Part shown: positions 23,033 through 36,200 of the stretch, piece by piece
How the letters are laid out: each line of letters opens with the position of its first letter
Position numbering within the stretch: position 1 is the first letter of the stretch
Source: Protea cynaroides
Taxonomy: Eukaryota; Streptophyta; Magnoliopsida; Proteales; Proteaceae
Length of the DNA stretch: 64,000 bases
Assembly (NCBI GenBank): GCA_028583415.1
Contig: CM053276.1
Coordinates: forward strand, 141,753,902-141,817,901
Direction of reading: 5' to 3'
Translations under genes and position numbers: made by a program
Notes under the pieces: generated by a model
What the model was told of the DNA's origin: nothing
The model's input: the letters and a program-made list of their open reading frames with translations, nothing else
Databases searched by the model: none

Positions 23033-26000
23033 TTACAACCTCCTCCCAATCTTTGCAAACCGTCTGCCTACTCCAAATATAACAGCCTTGGTCAACAGGC
23101 CCCTGTCAAGACTACATGCAAGTATGACAGCCCCACCTACAACCAAGATCTTGGAGATGTTCCTCCCCTTGGGTTTCTCAGGAGAATTCAAGTTTTCAAT
23201 CTCTGAAGAATCACTGGTAATCTCTAATGATCTCAGGTACTCTGCATTGACCTTGTTGTTGATCTGTGCCATGAAAGCACACCTGGAGATTGATGCCCCT
23301 GATGCCCTAGCACTCTGGTAGGCACGTAAGCCTGGTTCAATCTTCTTGACAGCTCCCCACATACCTTGTCTAACACCAAGCTTTGCAATTTCCCATGGAA
23401 TGCCCATGTCTTCATGATGAAAGAGTAGTACCTCACAGGCAGTCAGCTGGCCACCCCCTCTCTGTGATTCCACTGGTTCATGCACACCACAGAAACAATT
23501 TAGTATCATTTTGTCTCTAGAAAAAAAAATTTCAGGAAGTCAGATGTCTCAGCCAAATGGAATTTTCAGAAAAGCTTAGCCAAATCAGATTCTTTTATTA
23601 TTTCACTAAAATGAAATTAATCCTAAATGATTTGAACCTTCCATATTTGAAGTTTTTCCCACCTTATGTGTATTTTCCCAACAATTTTCTAAAGGACCAT
23701 TAGAATTAGATCAAGGTCAGACTGTTTGGGTTGTTAACAAAAAATGCTAAACAGTACACGCTCCCCAGGGAATAATAATATACCAGGTTGCCCAGATGGT
23801 TGGATCATTCAGATTGCCGACCACAGCCTTTCAACGATCCAACACTGGGTCTTCTTATAAAAGCATTGCAGTCATCTATTCTACGTGCCTTAAGACACTA
23901 AGTTCAATAAAATAAAAAATGATCAACAAAATATTTGATTACTAAAAATAGATTAACAATGATATGCAATTTATGAACAGCAGAAAAATTTTATATACTA
24001 CAAAATGCTACAATTAAATTTATTGTTTTCCATCAGCAGCAGCCAAATATTCAAAAAATTGAAAGGGCTAAAATAGAAAAAGAACAGGGTTCCCAATATG
24101 AAGTGGCATTCTGAATACATGCCTCTTGGGCCTCAAAAACTTGTGAAAATGCAGTCTACATCATTATCTAAATATGGATTGATCTTCATCCATCTGATAA
24201 TACTATGTGTCAACAAGATGCTTGAAAATTGATGGAAAACTGTGTCAAAAAAAAGAAAGAAGGGGAAACACCCTACATACAACAATTTATATCATTGAAA
24301 CAGAACCAAATATGACATTTGATACATCCAGCAGGTTCCACATCTACTGAATCACTGAAATGACCAAATGACCTGTTCATATGGAAAAAATGTCCAAGCA
24401 GCAGAAACCCCTTCCAGCCACATGGAAGGCAAGACCTTTTACCAGAGAGAGAAAATGTAATGTTTTTATCATGTATGGCACACATTAGACATTGTGCAGG
24501 TTCGGATTAGTGATTTGGCCTTATTATGGGAATGACCAAATTACCCTCCTTTTAGGGTTGGTCCCTACTCTCTGTCTATGCATAGACAACTATTCTCATT
24601 GATAGCTGTTGGTTGAACATATATCAGACTAGGAAGTAGACAAGGCTGACAACACTCGTGGACAACTCAAACGTGATGGATCCGGGTATGTTATTGTTGT
24701 TATTTTTTGTTGCATTCCTGGCTATTAGATAATTCTAACAGTGAGATTTCAAGTACAATAAAAAACCAAAAAATTCCTAAATCTGGATGAAATTCAGTAA
24801 TTGATCCAACCATTGGGCCCTTGGAAGTTCAGCAAAATTTAGAACCACAATATATGTGCTTTAACAACTCAACATATATTTTTCTTGATGAAAATAGAAC
24901 TAAAAAAAATTGACATCAACAATCTGTCTCGCCTGTCTGGCTAAATTCATTCCATCTCCCTCATAATATTAAACAGAGATTACACACAGAACAGGAGCTA
25001 AGGAAAAGAAAGTGCTAGGATGTGGAAACTTCTCAATACTAACTAACACAATACCATCTATCATACAGTAAGATGTACAAGGCTAGAACATGGAGAGAGA
25101 TGGGGAAATGGAGATTTGATTTACCTGCCCGAATGCACCAACTTGAGTAGTAGAGGTCAACACGTCTTGGTTTGTTACGCCTTGGAACAGAATCACAGGG
25201 TACTCCCTGAAACAGAAAGAGAGATGAATGCACTTAGGTCAAAGAAAATTCTTCTACTTCTCCTTTTTCCTTTTTTTTTTTAAGGTCATTCACCATATGT
25301 TATATAGACAGATTAAATAGAAATAATGTATGAGCAATAAACTTTGTGGGAAAGCATCTTGCAAACTTTAAAAAAAGAACCAGAAGATGTTGACCACCAT
25401 GAATGGTTAGACAGTTACATAGAAGGATTTTAGAAAAGAATTGCACATCCCAGAGAGAGAAACAGGGAATCTGCTCTAAGAATTTAGGGATAGTCAACAG
25501 ATATAACAAAATGTTATCATGTTTAACAAGACCATTAGACACAGCCCAATTATGTTAACCTACTCATTCCTCAAGGACACAGTTAAAATGTCCCAACTGA
25601 GTACATCTTAAATGCTGCTCTCTTTTCCTCCCTTCTAGCACGAAAAGGAAATTCCACGCATTGAAACTTTCTCTCCCACAAGATACCAAGACTACAAATT
25701 ATGTTTATCATTCCATAGAAGCAACAGATCACCAAACATCATGGTTCAAGGCTGAAACAAATGAAATTGAAAGAGCATGCAGGTTGATCTGGCACGACGT
25801 TTATTATTCAGATGTAGTATTTCTATTTTATACCAACTACAGCAAAACCACTTACAGAACAGAACACATGGGCAGTGTATCAGTATCTAAGAACGAAAAA
25901 AAAAAGAGGCATGTTACTGTTACATAGATCAAGCTGACAAATACATGTTTCTACAAAAGAGAATTGGAATTCCTGGCGAGGCTTTGCTTTTCTAACTCAG

Positions 26001-27295
26001 AATTAGAATCCCATACCTTCGTGACACAGTAATATGTTCTTCCTGATTCCCAAATTCGACGTCCTATGGTATATTCTCGGTCACTACAGAAGAAGGGGAA
26101 CTGTGTAACAAGAAAATTGGACAGCGTGAGCAGATGCAATCAAGTCAAGTCATCCACAAAAAGGACAAAGGTGAATCTTCTTACCTTGCGTATCCAATGA
26201 ACTACCATAGTTCCCGTGTTGGGGCACTCCTCCAATGTTGCAGAATATATAAGCATGTCATCCCACTTCTTTCGGAATTCATCATCCCAGAAGAAGTCCC
26301 TGACCAACTCCGGTGTAGCATCCTCAAGAACGGTTCTGCTGCGGTATTGTGGAGGGCCGGTCTAGCAGATTGAAAAAGGCAAGAAGAAAAATGGTCAGGC
26401 AACAGAAAATCTCAGCAGTTTTTATATATATAATAAAACCACTTTACCAAATCAAATAAAAAATTAGCAGGGAGGAAAAAAATACCTCGCGGTCTCTCCG
26501 CCAAGCTTGATAGCGCATATTAGGGGTTGAACGATCCATCATCTGTATCCATGCTGGACCTCCATCTTTCACCTCAACAAGCTGACACAAATGTTGTAGA
26601 TCCTCCCCCGTCACAACAACCGATTTTTCACTTTCCACCTGGGACGATCTGGATTACAAAAATGGCAAAACTAATCAGTTACCCCCGTGTACACACTAGT
26701 TAAGATTAAGGTCTCACATTGTACGCTAACTCTTTCAATCTTAGTGTATATTTTTTTCCTCTGCAAATGAACAAATTTCTACCAAAGTTCTTCTTTCAAC
26801 ATAGGATATTCTAAAGGCAGTTTTATGAATGACTGACATAAGTTAGGCAAACAATTGACAGTTTTATTGTTTAAACGTTTCAAAGCTGACCAGAGGAAGG
26901 ACAACAAATTCAACATACCTACAGTTGGGACCTACAGCTGCCGGGGCAGAGAGGGTCTCCTTCTCCACCTCTTCCTCGGACATCCATGAAATGCAACTGG
27001 GCAATTGTGGCTTCAAGGTATTAAAGCTTTTTGGTATCGAACAAAAACCAAACGATGGGGGAGAAATCAAACCAGGCAAAAAGGAAGGCGATGGTAACAG
27101 TGAAGTGGGATTTAACACCGAACAATCCAGCTTATTTCTCCCCGAAGTCGCCCATTTTGGCCTCCACGACCACCCGATTACAATCCCTACAAGAACCGCG
27201 ATCCATAGAGGACCCAAAAACATCACCAGCTCCATGAAAACATTCCCAGTTGTCGGTCTTTGTAAGATATCGCACAAGGTCGAAATCAAAGCCAT
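23033..27295 (-). CDS. START-domain lipid-binding membrane protein
   Basis: START domains bind lipids or sterols in a hydrophobic cavity. Six exons (27295-26919, 26648-26486, 26361-26185, 26100-26017, 25206-25125 and 23472-23033) join in phase to 440 aa, with GT-AG borders. Residues about 21-44 (MELVMFLGPLWIAVLVGIVIG) form a membrane segment. The START domain spans about 145-345, with motifs YRSRTVLEDATPELVRDFFWDDEFRKKWD (in two parts), FFCSDREYTIGRRIWE, RRVDLYYSSWCIRA and EDMGIPWEIAKLGVRQGMW. A hydrophobic patch near 405-420 (ILVVGGAVILACSLDRG) may touch a membrane. The closest type I recall is the Arabidopsis polyketide cyclase/lipid transport family around At3g23080 and At4g14500. Ligand unknown. 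The last intron is 1.65 kb with no feature I recognise. The 5' region is pyrimidine-rich. Confidence 0.94.
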
Positions 27296-28284
27296 AAAAA
27301 AAGTTTACAAGGAAAGAAGGAGAGGGAGGAAGAACAACAAAGGGCAAAAGCAAGAGCGGAAAAAGAAGAAGAAGAAGAAGAAACAAACCTCGATTCGATC
27401 GATAGTTTGGGCAATAAGCACAGCGATGATTCGAGGGTTTCGAAAGGAGAAAGCAAGAAAAAGTAAAACCCTAGAAGGAAACCAGGCTGGATGGATTTAG
27501 AGAAGAAATCTAGATAAGAGTAAAAAAGAAAAAGGAAGAAGAAAAAAGAGCGAATAAGCGTCAAATAGGGTAGCAGAGGAGCAGAAAAAGAGAAGGAATT
27601 TACGCAGTTCCGGATAAGGATGCAGAGACAAGCGGTAGAGAGGCGAGTAAGCAGGATTGCTGTTGGCCCGTTTCTTTCAAATCGTTTTACCCAAAAACAT
27701 GACTACATTTGGCGGAAAATACAGAAACGAACGCCAAAATCAGCTTTTTGTTTGGAAGGATAAATATAAGTAGACAGCTAAAATTAGGGGAAATCCAGTA
27801 GAGACTTCAGAAGGATTTAAAGCGGGATAACATGCGACCTCCAAGTTTGTTCTTTCCATTCGCCGTCAAATTGCTATATATAAGGGGAGAATGAAAAAAT
27901 ATCGTTTAATTGTGTGTATTTATTGTGATTGAAGTAATAATATATCCATCTGGAAATCTTCTTTCTGTGGACGCGCCCGCCGCTCTCGTTTTTCACATTC
28001 GTTGACTTGGGCTTTGGGGAAGTTTGAATCGGTGTATGCCTTTTTTTTTTTTTTTTTTTTTTTTAATTAATGTAACTTCATTCCTTTTGTAACGCGGCAT
28101 TTGCGCTTACTCTTCACTCATGGTGTTACAATGAGATCTTCCAAGTTCAAATATATATATATATATATTATAAATAAAAAAAACTAAGTCTTGGTACGTT
28201 AGGAAACGAGTAAATTGAGCAATGCAAACCGTCCGGGAGAACCTAGGTCGGTCTCCCAATTTATTTGAACCCAATCAAATTATG

Positions 28285-28835
28285 GTATCTAAGGATCCGT
28301 TTGATAAAACTTCTGTTTCTGGATTCTAGATTCTGGTTCAAATTTGGATTCTACTCCAAGCTACTCTAGGATTATTTTGGAGTAGAAACTTGTTTGATAA
28401 CGTAATTCTGAAATGAATTTTAGAGCATCTTTGGATTAAAAACATGTTTGATAACACACTATTCCTCTAATCGAAGTCTAGAAAAACAGTCATAGTAGTG
28501 GTGGTGGGTGGTGGGTGGTGGTGGTGGAGGCAGCGGTGGTGGTGGTAAAGGTGGCGACGATGGTGGTGGTGGTGGTGGTGGTTGTGGTGGTGGTGGTGGT
28601 GGTCAAGTGATAGTCATGTGAGTGTTGATTCTTTTTTTTCTCTTAAAAAGTTGATCTAACAGTTTGGAGTAAGTATTTATGACTCCAAAATATTTGGATT
28701 CTGGAGTCATTCTGAATCCGGTTCACTCTGTGGGAGTTGGAATCTAACTGGACTTATCAAACACGCTTCTACTCCAAAATAGCTCACTGGGAGCCAGAAT
28801 CCATAGAATCAGAAGCAGAAGTCCAAACTTTAAAT
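28285..28835. mobile_element. Non-autonomous TIR element with GGT-rich core
   Basis: The left part GATCCGTTTGATAAAACTTC and TGTTTCTGGATTCT is mirrored at the right by AGAATCAGAAGCAGAAGTCC with AACTGGACTTATCAAACACG. ATTTTGGAGTAGAA and its complement also repeat inside the arms. Most of the centre (28498-28604) is GGT/GGTGGC repeat. The ends resemble common plant hAT- or Harbinger-derived MITEs. No clear target duplication was fixed. Confidence 0.5.
28498..28604. repeat. (GGT)n imperfect repeat
   Basis: About 107 bases of GGT units with GGC, GAT and AAA interruptions, strongly purine/GT strand-biased, inside the TIR element. Confidence 0.9.
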
Positions 28836-29769
28836 TATATTAAAAAAAAAAAAGAACTTTTACGTATTATTCAAATCAGATATTTCATACGTTATCATGC
28901 GTGTTGAGAACCAAAATAATACTTAAAAAAACAAAAAATAGTTTTTTTAATAAATGTTTTGAAGAACCATGATAAATGATCTTCTTGAAAATCAAAATAT
29001 GATCCCCCATTAAAATGGGCAATTGATTTTAGGTTCATCCAAGCTATCCATCACTTTAACTTTTATTTATTATGTAATGTTCCAAGTTTTGCAACATTAT
29101 ATCAAAATTTGGAGATGAAGATCGAAATGAGAGAAACGAGGTAGATTGGGTGTGCATATGTGATGCTATTATAGAACAACAAACCTCATAGATTTATTTT
29201 ATTTCATTCAAGGGTCAACAACATGTTTAACCTTTGTTTGACATTTTTTAAAGGTCTTTATCTTCAGGGAAGCCTCCACCACCACCCCCCCCCCCTCTCC
29301 TAGCGCAAAAAAAAGAAAAAAAAAAAGAAAAAAAAAATTAAAGATGTCATGAGTTTGTTATCAATGACATTGAACAAGGTTAGTAGCATAAGATCTATAT
29401 TACGTGGCTTTAAATTCCTACCAAATTTGTTGGGCCATATGTATCATATAAATACTAAGGTACTCAATAGACATCTTAAAATGACCTAACATTATGTTGT
29501 AAATTTTCATCCGAAACAATAAAAGGATAAAAGGAAAGAGAATGCTTGCATATAAGCTACAATTCACAAAGCCAGACTGTGAAAAGATGTAGGAAAGCAT
29601 TCAAAGCTGACAATGTGGTTTTTTTGGGCCCAAAAATCAGTGCACAAACAGGTTTTGCCATTTGGACTTAACTCTTGATTTGAGGAACTAAGATCTTTAA
29701 ATATACATAGTTGCTCAGCTTAATGAGTAACGACATGGCTAGCATCAACTCCCTTCCCTTGATAGGTAG

Positions 29770-30136
29770 GCCATTACGGAGGCTCTACGAGTGGCCTGGA
29801 AGGAAGATATGAACTATGTCAGGGTATATTCAAACTGCAAGGAGCTGGTGGAGATCATCAACGCGCCAGAATGTGGCAGTTGTGGTTCTTTATTTTCTAT
29901 TATTGGAGATATTATTCATCTGTCTTCTAAGTTTAAAAATTGTGGATTCTCTTTTGTTCCAAGGGGTTTGAATGGTTTAGCCCATACCCTTGTGTGAAAG
30001 ACCCTTTTCGTTACGGGATTGGTTACATGGTCTTGTTTCCTCTCCTTTGATTTAGGAGTATTTATCTCTGATGCTTTCACTTATCTTGTTCCTTTTTTGA
30101 ATAGATATAGTTTCTATATAAAAAATAAAAAAAAAG
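29770..30136 (+). pseudogene. LINE 3' end: RNase H-like (RVT_3) fragment and A-rich tail
   Basis: The frame AITEALRVAWKEDM...VYSNCKELVEIIN...IIGDIIHLSSKFKNCGFSFV followed by PRGLNGLAHTLV matches the C-terminal RNase H-like domain found in plant LINE-derived proteins. It is closed by TAG upstream and TGA at 29997. An A-rich tail (about 30120-30136) follows at the expected place. It is a 5'-truncated, dead insertion; no reverse transcriptase is left. Confidence 0.7.
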
Positions 30137-30215
30137 ATAGGTATGCCAAAATTCCAATATATTAAAGGTGTCAACTTTTGGGGTTGGAAAGACATAAGTG
30201 GAATGGATCAGAGAC

Positions 30216-30216
<1 letters not shown>

Positions 30217-30259
<43 letters not shown>
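30217..30259. repeat. (AT)n microsatellite
   Basis: About 43 bases of pure TA/AT dinucleotide. Confidence 0.95.
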
Positions 30260-30263
<4 letters not shown>

Positions 30264-32979
30264 TGTTGTCACTTTCTCCGTTAGTGTGTGCAATGCATAA
30301 TTTATGCAGTTTTTTCTTCAGATGTGGGGTTTCTCTCCCAACAGCTCTGGCCAAACGCACCTCCATTAATCCACAACATTATTGTAACTTCAAATTTTAG
30401 AATTTCAATATTTCAATGGTCGGCATATCTCTCTCTCCTCTGCGCCCATGACATTTGCTAATTGACCACAAAACCAATAGTATGTAAATTAGAACCGTCC
30501 AAGACTCCAAGTTAGCGGGAAAAGAGAATTATAGCACCGTCCAGCGGGCGGTACAGCGTGGATCAACAATTACCGTTCGAAGATACTTGAGAGATATTCC
30601 TCCCAGAATTAGACCTTTTACACGTGGAATTTATGTTTTTGAAACAATAATGATTTGAAAAGAAAAGAAAAGAAAAGAAATTGACTTGTTACATCAGCAG
30701 GCGGGTCAGGCACTTTTCATTTATATTTTATACTCACTCTCTAAACCGTTTAGGCTCCTGCTGTCTACAAGAAATGTGAAATGAAGTCATCAGGCTGGGC
30801 CGGGTCATCAAGCTGAGGGGTATGAGGTATGAGTTATGGGACGGGACGGGACCCAAGAAATATTGGAGGGCTGCCTAACCCACCTTTTATCCGTTGCTAA
30901 ACAGTGGTTTTCTGGGAAGTATGAGACATATCATCTGATGGTGACTGAAATCCTCTCTCATGCACCAGCCTGCCAGCCAAATAATTGATGGGCTCGGATA
31001 CATCGATAGAAGATTTTTTTACTGATCGCCACATGTTGCAATAGCAAGACCGACCAAAGTGAATCCAAAAAAAATAAAAAAGGGGAATGGAAACGGGCAA
31101 GAGCTGCAGTTCAGTTACATTACGCTATGGTGATAATTTAAAAAAATTGAATTAAGGAAAATACTCTTCAATGTTTCACACAAAAAGAATATTAATTCCA
31201 TTTTTTTCTAAGAAATAAATAAATAAATAAAATCCGTTTGCAACACCAAAGCTGAAAACTTTAGGGATGGAGTTCTTTAAATTTGAATTTGGTACGATAA
31301 TATCCATAAAGTCTTATACTAAATAAATTAGTTCAAATATATGTATTTATCTTTAATAAATTATGTTCAAAGTCATATTTAAAACAGGCTTAAGTTACTC
31401 CTGTCTTTTTTCACCTAGAGTCATTTTTATGTCTGCCATTGTCTTTTTAGTTCTTTTAATTTGAATCAAATTAATTGGTAACATGTGAAAAAAATGAAAA
31501 TAAAATAAAATAAAAATTGTATATTAAAAAGCGGGATAAAAAGGTTGGCACCCTATATCCTCCATAGGGGGAGGGGATAGGAAGTAAATGAAGGGGACCA
31601 TGGGAGGAAGAAGATATTTAATTATTTAAAGAGTCAACAAAGTACTTGGAAGAAAAAGATAAATAGTGGAGTGCTGATGTAGTTCTCACTCACCTGTTCA
31701 AAGACCCTTTTTCTTAATTTGATTGAAAAATAAACGTGGGAGAAGGTAAAAGAAGATTAGAGATATAGAATCCCTGCTCCGACCTTTATTTATGGGATTG
31801 GTTCCTTTTTTTGAAAAATAATTTTGCAATATACGGTTTTCCTCTGTCATTAAACTGATTAATGATAACTACATTATTGAATGGACTACAGAGTCATTTA
31901 GAAATTGATTAGAGGAACCCATTAAACCATCTATAAATTATAAAGCAAAACAATTTAATGAAAAACTGATTAAAAACCACATATTCAAAATCAAATAATA
32001 ATCGATTCTGATGGATGACAGTTTCAACATCGTTTAGTTAATCATCGATTTGATTTTGGTTTTAGCCTCCTACACGCATCACAACAACCGTAACCCTGAG
32101 GTTAAAGACTGTCTCTCACTATCTATCTTTTTCTTGGTTGTTACTTCCATGGGCTTCTAAGAAAGAAACTCCCCTTGGAATTGTTCCATCTGATTCTCTA
32201 ACCATTTGATTTTGAAAAGTTAGTTTGCGTTTTTAATTTGGATTAGGATCTGCTTCAAACGCTTTGATAGGAAACCGTCTCTCTCGCCTTTCTAATTTCT
32301 TCTTGTTGAATCGATTTGAGGAATAATTTATCGTGTAGCACACATGATCCTCCTTATTCTACCACATGTGATTTTTGACTCTCGCATTCGAAGTTGTTTG
32401 TATACGTGTCCATAATCCATAATCCACCGGGCACTGCCATCTCTCTGGCAATTCCGGCGCTACAGAGGAGCCGGATCCGACAAAGAACTGCCTCAGCCCT
32501 CAAGCACACGTAGAATTTGTATTACATTTGAATGGTAGAGATGTAAGTAAACGACTCAGATCTGATCACAATTGGATCTGGATACTCGTATACAGATATA
32601 CACCTAAACAGATAATCAGATTTTCAACTATTTGTTTACATCCGTAACTGATGTAACCACCGACCTTTCTCGAATTGGATCCAGGGTAGGATGCGAATCA
32701 AATTCAGATTTTCGACCGACCACCTGTTTATATTCCTATTTTAATAATATTATTAGAGAAGGGGTGGAGGACTGCTAAACCTATGCGACAAATGAAAGCA
32801 CTCTGTTCTGCTGAACCTGGCTCAGATTTTAAGCTTTTTCACGCGAATTTTGTCATCTCAACCGTCTGTAATAAACATCTTGATCTTCTACCCCATGATA
32901 CCTATATGCAAAATTGGGTAGACGACATGCTTGAAAGCAGCCTTCGGGCAAGAACAAGTACAAATAGAGTGATCAAGTT

Positions 32980-33165
32980 TTAGAAGTTTGCATGCCAGAC
33001 TGCTCCATGACCTTCTCCACAGCGTTGGTGTACCTCCTCCATCCTTTCCACAGATTTGCAAATGCCACTGCAGCTCCAATCAAATGATGCAGCACAAGGG
33101 TTGCCTGCTTGTACCTTCCACTCGCAATCTGTAAAAAGCAAAAGCTAAGTGAAAAAACAAATTTG

Positions 33166-33210
<45 letters not shown>

Positions 33211-36200
33211 AGATTTAGAGGGAACAACAACCAAAACTGCCTGGAAATATACCACATTAAAGGAGACAAAAGAACAATCAACAAGAGTTAACACATTCCA
33301 AACTTGCTATAAAAAAATAAAGATAGTTCTATTGTAATGCTAATGAACAAATGAGAAATCTGCTGTGAGTCCTTCAAGAACAATAATTTGACTGCATATA
33401 GGCAAAAGTGTCTTGATGTACCTTGGCAGCCTCATTTCAAAGTTCATATCATTGTAGGCATTCACTGCCATAAATCAGCAAAGAGACCAGCCTGTCATCC
33501 TTATAACAACATGAGTTCGATCCACGCTCACCGCAATTAAATTTTCAAAGTATAAAAAAAAAAAAAATGAAATATATCAACAGAAAGAGGAAAACGAAAC
33601 TGGGAAGAAACAAAGAAAGCAGATTAGAGTCTTCATATTTCAGCTACTAGATTAACAATTTAAAAATCAAATAGACCATTCTTCTTGGAGGAACAAGCCC
33701 CCCAAAAGCATGACGAGCCATATTTTGCAAGCAGACCACATTCTCGTGTCCACGACTGACAAACGAGGCTGATTTTTTATTGGTGGAAGAGAAAAGGCGA
33801 AGGTAAATGCCATCATATTTGCCAAAAAGCATATAAAAAAATAAAAACACTAGATTCAATGGGAGAATAAATGAAGGTGGCTTTTGGACTTAGTAATTTC
33901 TTTAAGCAGAACTTTCAAAGTTTCCAGTGGCATCTAGTTGATTCAAGTAATTGCAGTTATAGGGAACGCATCTGCTACGTTATGCCAGTAATTCTTACCT
34001 GGACCAAGTGATTCTTGAATAACGGTCCTAGGGTCTTCGTATGATGCTTGGTCAGAAAAGTTCCCTCATGCATTTGGAACCCAAGGATCAAGATCCAACT
34101 TTACAGGTAAGGGATAATTTCCCTTTTTTTTTTATTATTATTATTATTTTTTTTTGGGATAGATAGTCCCCAAGGAGAGTTGAACTCATCACTTCTCTGA
34201 GGTGTTGGTTTTTACCAACTAAGCTACCCTCTTGGGGGATGGAATAATTTACTGTTGATGATGTTGGGTTCTCCCACTCAAAACACATCCTGTGTCGAAT
34301 AAAAAAAGTTTCCAGCTACAGTAGTTGTAAACCAAAACTTTTTCCTTGTAAAAAAATTGCCAAATTGGGCTGGCATGAATGTATGCACAGCCACACTATG
34401 AGGAAAAAACATTTGGAGTATATCTGCTTCCCACAAAGATTGCAGCTTTTATTTGGAAAGTCATTCAAGATTCAGAAGGAAGACATCCCCAGGGTAGAGG
34501 ATTGGTATCCTGCACTAAAAGCTGTTTCAACAAAGTTTCTTAAACCTAAATTATCTATTAGTTGACTGTGAGATTGTACTCCCTCGTGGAATTTGTCATC
34601 AAGGATCTTTGATATGCCTACCATTTAAAAGACCAATCATACAAGCAACATATATTTTTCTGTTAGCAATAATAACTAACTGCTATCTATTTACTTAGTC
34701 TAGTCTAGTTTACTATCTATTTGTTAGTCATTTGTTTACTTTCTGTTTTGCTTTCTGGTATCCTTATGTAATTAGAACTTTCTATTTTCTTTTTACGTAA
34801 CTTGGACTGCTGGCATGTAGAAATCTTATTTCCTTAAGTTGTTTAGTCTTGTTTTGTTATAAATAATGACCATAGGGAGGGAGAGTACTGCTCTCAATTC
34901 TGCTCTCTCTACCACTATAGATTTTTCTCTCCATCTTCGTCTCCCCTTCTTCTCTATTTTCTCACACTTTCAAAGTGGAATGCCAATTATGTGAGCAGAA
35001 GAGGCACATTCTTGCTTCATTTCTCGACTCTCCTCTTTCTATCTTGTGGGAGATTTGGTTAGGACTAAATTAAAGTCGTAAAAAAATAAATAAAGAAATA
35101 ATTCCATTAACATAGTATTCTAGTCATAAAGAAAATTGTGGCTTAGTAACGTAGGTTTAATTTTGTTGAAATATACTTGTTCCAGTAATGAAAGATTAAA
35201 CTGAATTGGATAAACAACAACACTGTTCTGTTTACAAGTGTCCGCCTAAACTTTTAAGGTGGATCAAGCAGCGAGGTTAAAGCTTGTCGGCAGGAAGGCA
35301 ACCAAATACCCCGTCTTACCTCTCAAACCTCTTCACGAAATGTGATTATCAAGTTTTCTTTTTTTGGTGGTAGACTGGGTCTACAAGTTTTATTCCCAGC
35401 TATAAATTGAAGGATTGTCTTATAAAGTTGTCCTCAGGAGTAAAGCTAAAAACGATGTAAGATTGTATGCTAGGATGGATTTTCTTTTCATTATGACCTC
35501 GAATTTTGTTAAAAAAGAAAGGGCAAGAGAAAGGAGAGGGGAAATATGCTAGAGTTGCGAAGTTAGCCACCTCTATCAGGTTGCAAGTTTGCACTGCTCC
35601 TAGGGCTGAGGATTTATGGCAAATCTCTCAAAGTATGTAGAGATCATTCATACTATGGTACTGCCCAAGGAAGATCATTTTAGGTGGTATCCATCTTGGT
35701 CTCTTTATTGCCACACTTGCCCAAAAGCTAACTCAACAACACAGAACAACATTAGGGATGTGATGACATAAATTATATAACATTGGGACCACAGCACAGA
35801 TGGGTCAATCACGGATCTAACAGAAGTCTTGTTAAGAAATTTAAGTATCCAAAACCTGCCAGCATGATCTCAGTATGCTGATGTTATGTAGGATATGGTG
35901 ATCCTTTTAGACAAAATTATTTGTTAAATTAACTGAAGAACCTGTCATCTCATTTTTGTAGGTTTCTTTTTTTTTCTTTTTTCTTTTTTTTTTCCTTTTT
36001 TTTCTTCACAGAACAGGTCAAGACATGACTCTAATATTAAAGACAACCTTTTGCAAATTCACTTTCAATCAATTGCCTGAAACAATCGTATTGAAAAGTT
36101 ACTGAGGAAAAAGAAATGAGAAAACAAAATATGTTCCAACAAGCACTACCTGGGGGTGTTCCACAGCAGAGAGTCCGATCATCAATATGCTCAACATCTA

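Larger units (their letters stand above)
27296..32979. other. Gene-free region between the START and galactosyltransferase genes
   Basis: Both genes are on the minus strand, so this is the START gene's upstream flank and the galactosyltransferase gene's downstream flank. It holds poly(T) at 28041-28064, a GGT-rich TIR element at about 28285-28835, a LINE 3' end at 29770-30136 and an (AT)n run at 30217-30259. The rest is AT-rich with no recognised feature. Confidence 0.55.

Noticed and set aside
32973..33284. 103-aa minus-strand frame containing IASGRYKQATLVLHHLIGAA, looks like a protein C-terminus
   Set aside because: The real frame of this exon is the one giving CEWKVQAGNPC and FDWSCSGICKS, which joins in phase to the upstream galactosyltransferase exon. 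The other frame is a shadow.
33432..33479. Exon-like segment on the minus strand (NAYNDMNFEMRLP) with AG and GT borders
   Set aside because: Including it breaks the phase between the galactosyltransferase exons at 36150 and 33128, and the family has no such peptide there.
33500..33560. Second SINE candidate with a GAGTTCGATCCACG B-box-like sequence before an A run
   Set aside because: No convincing A box at the right distance and no flanking duplication.
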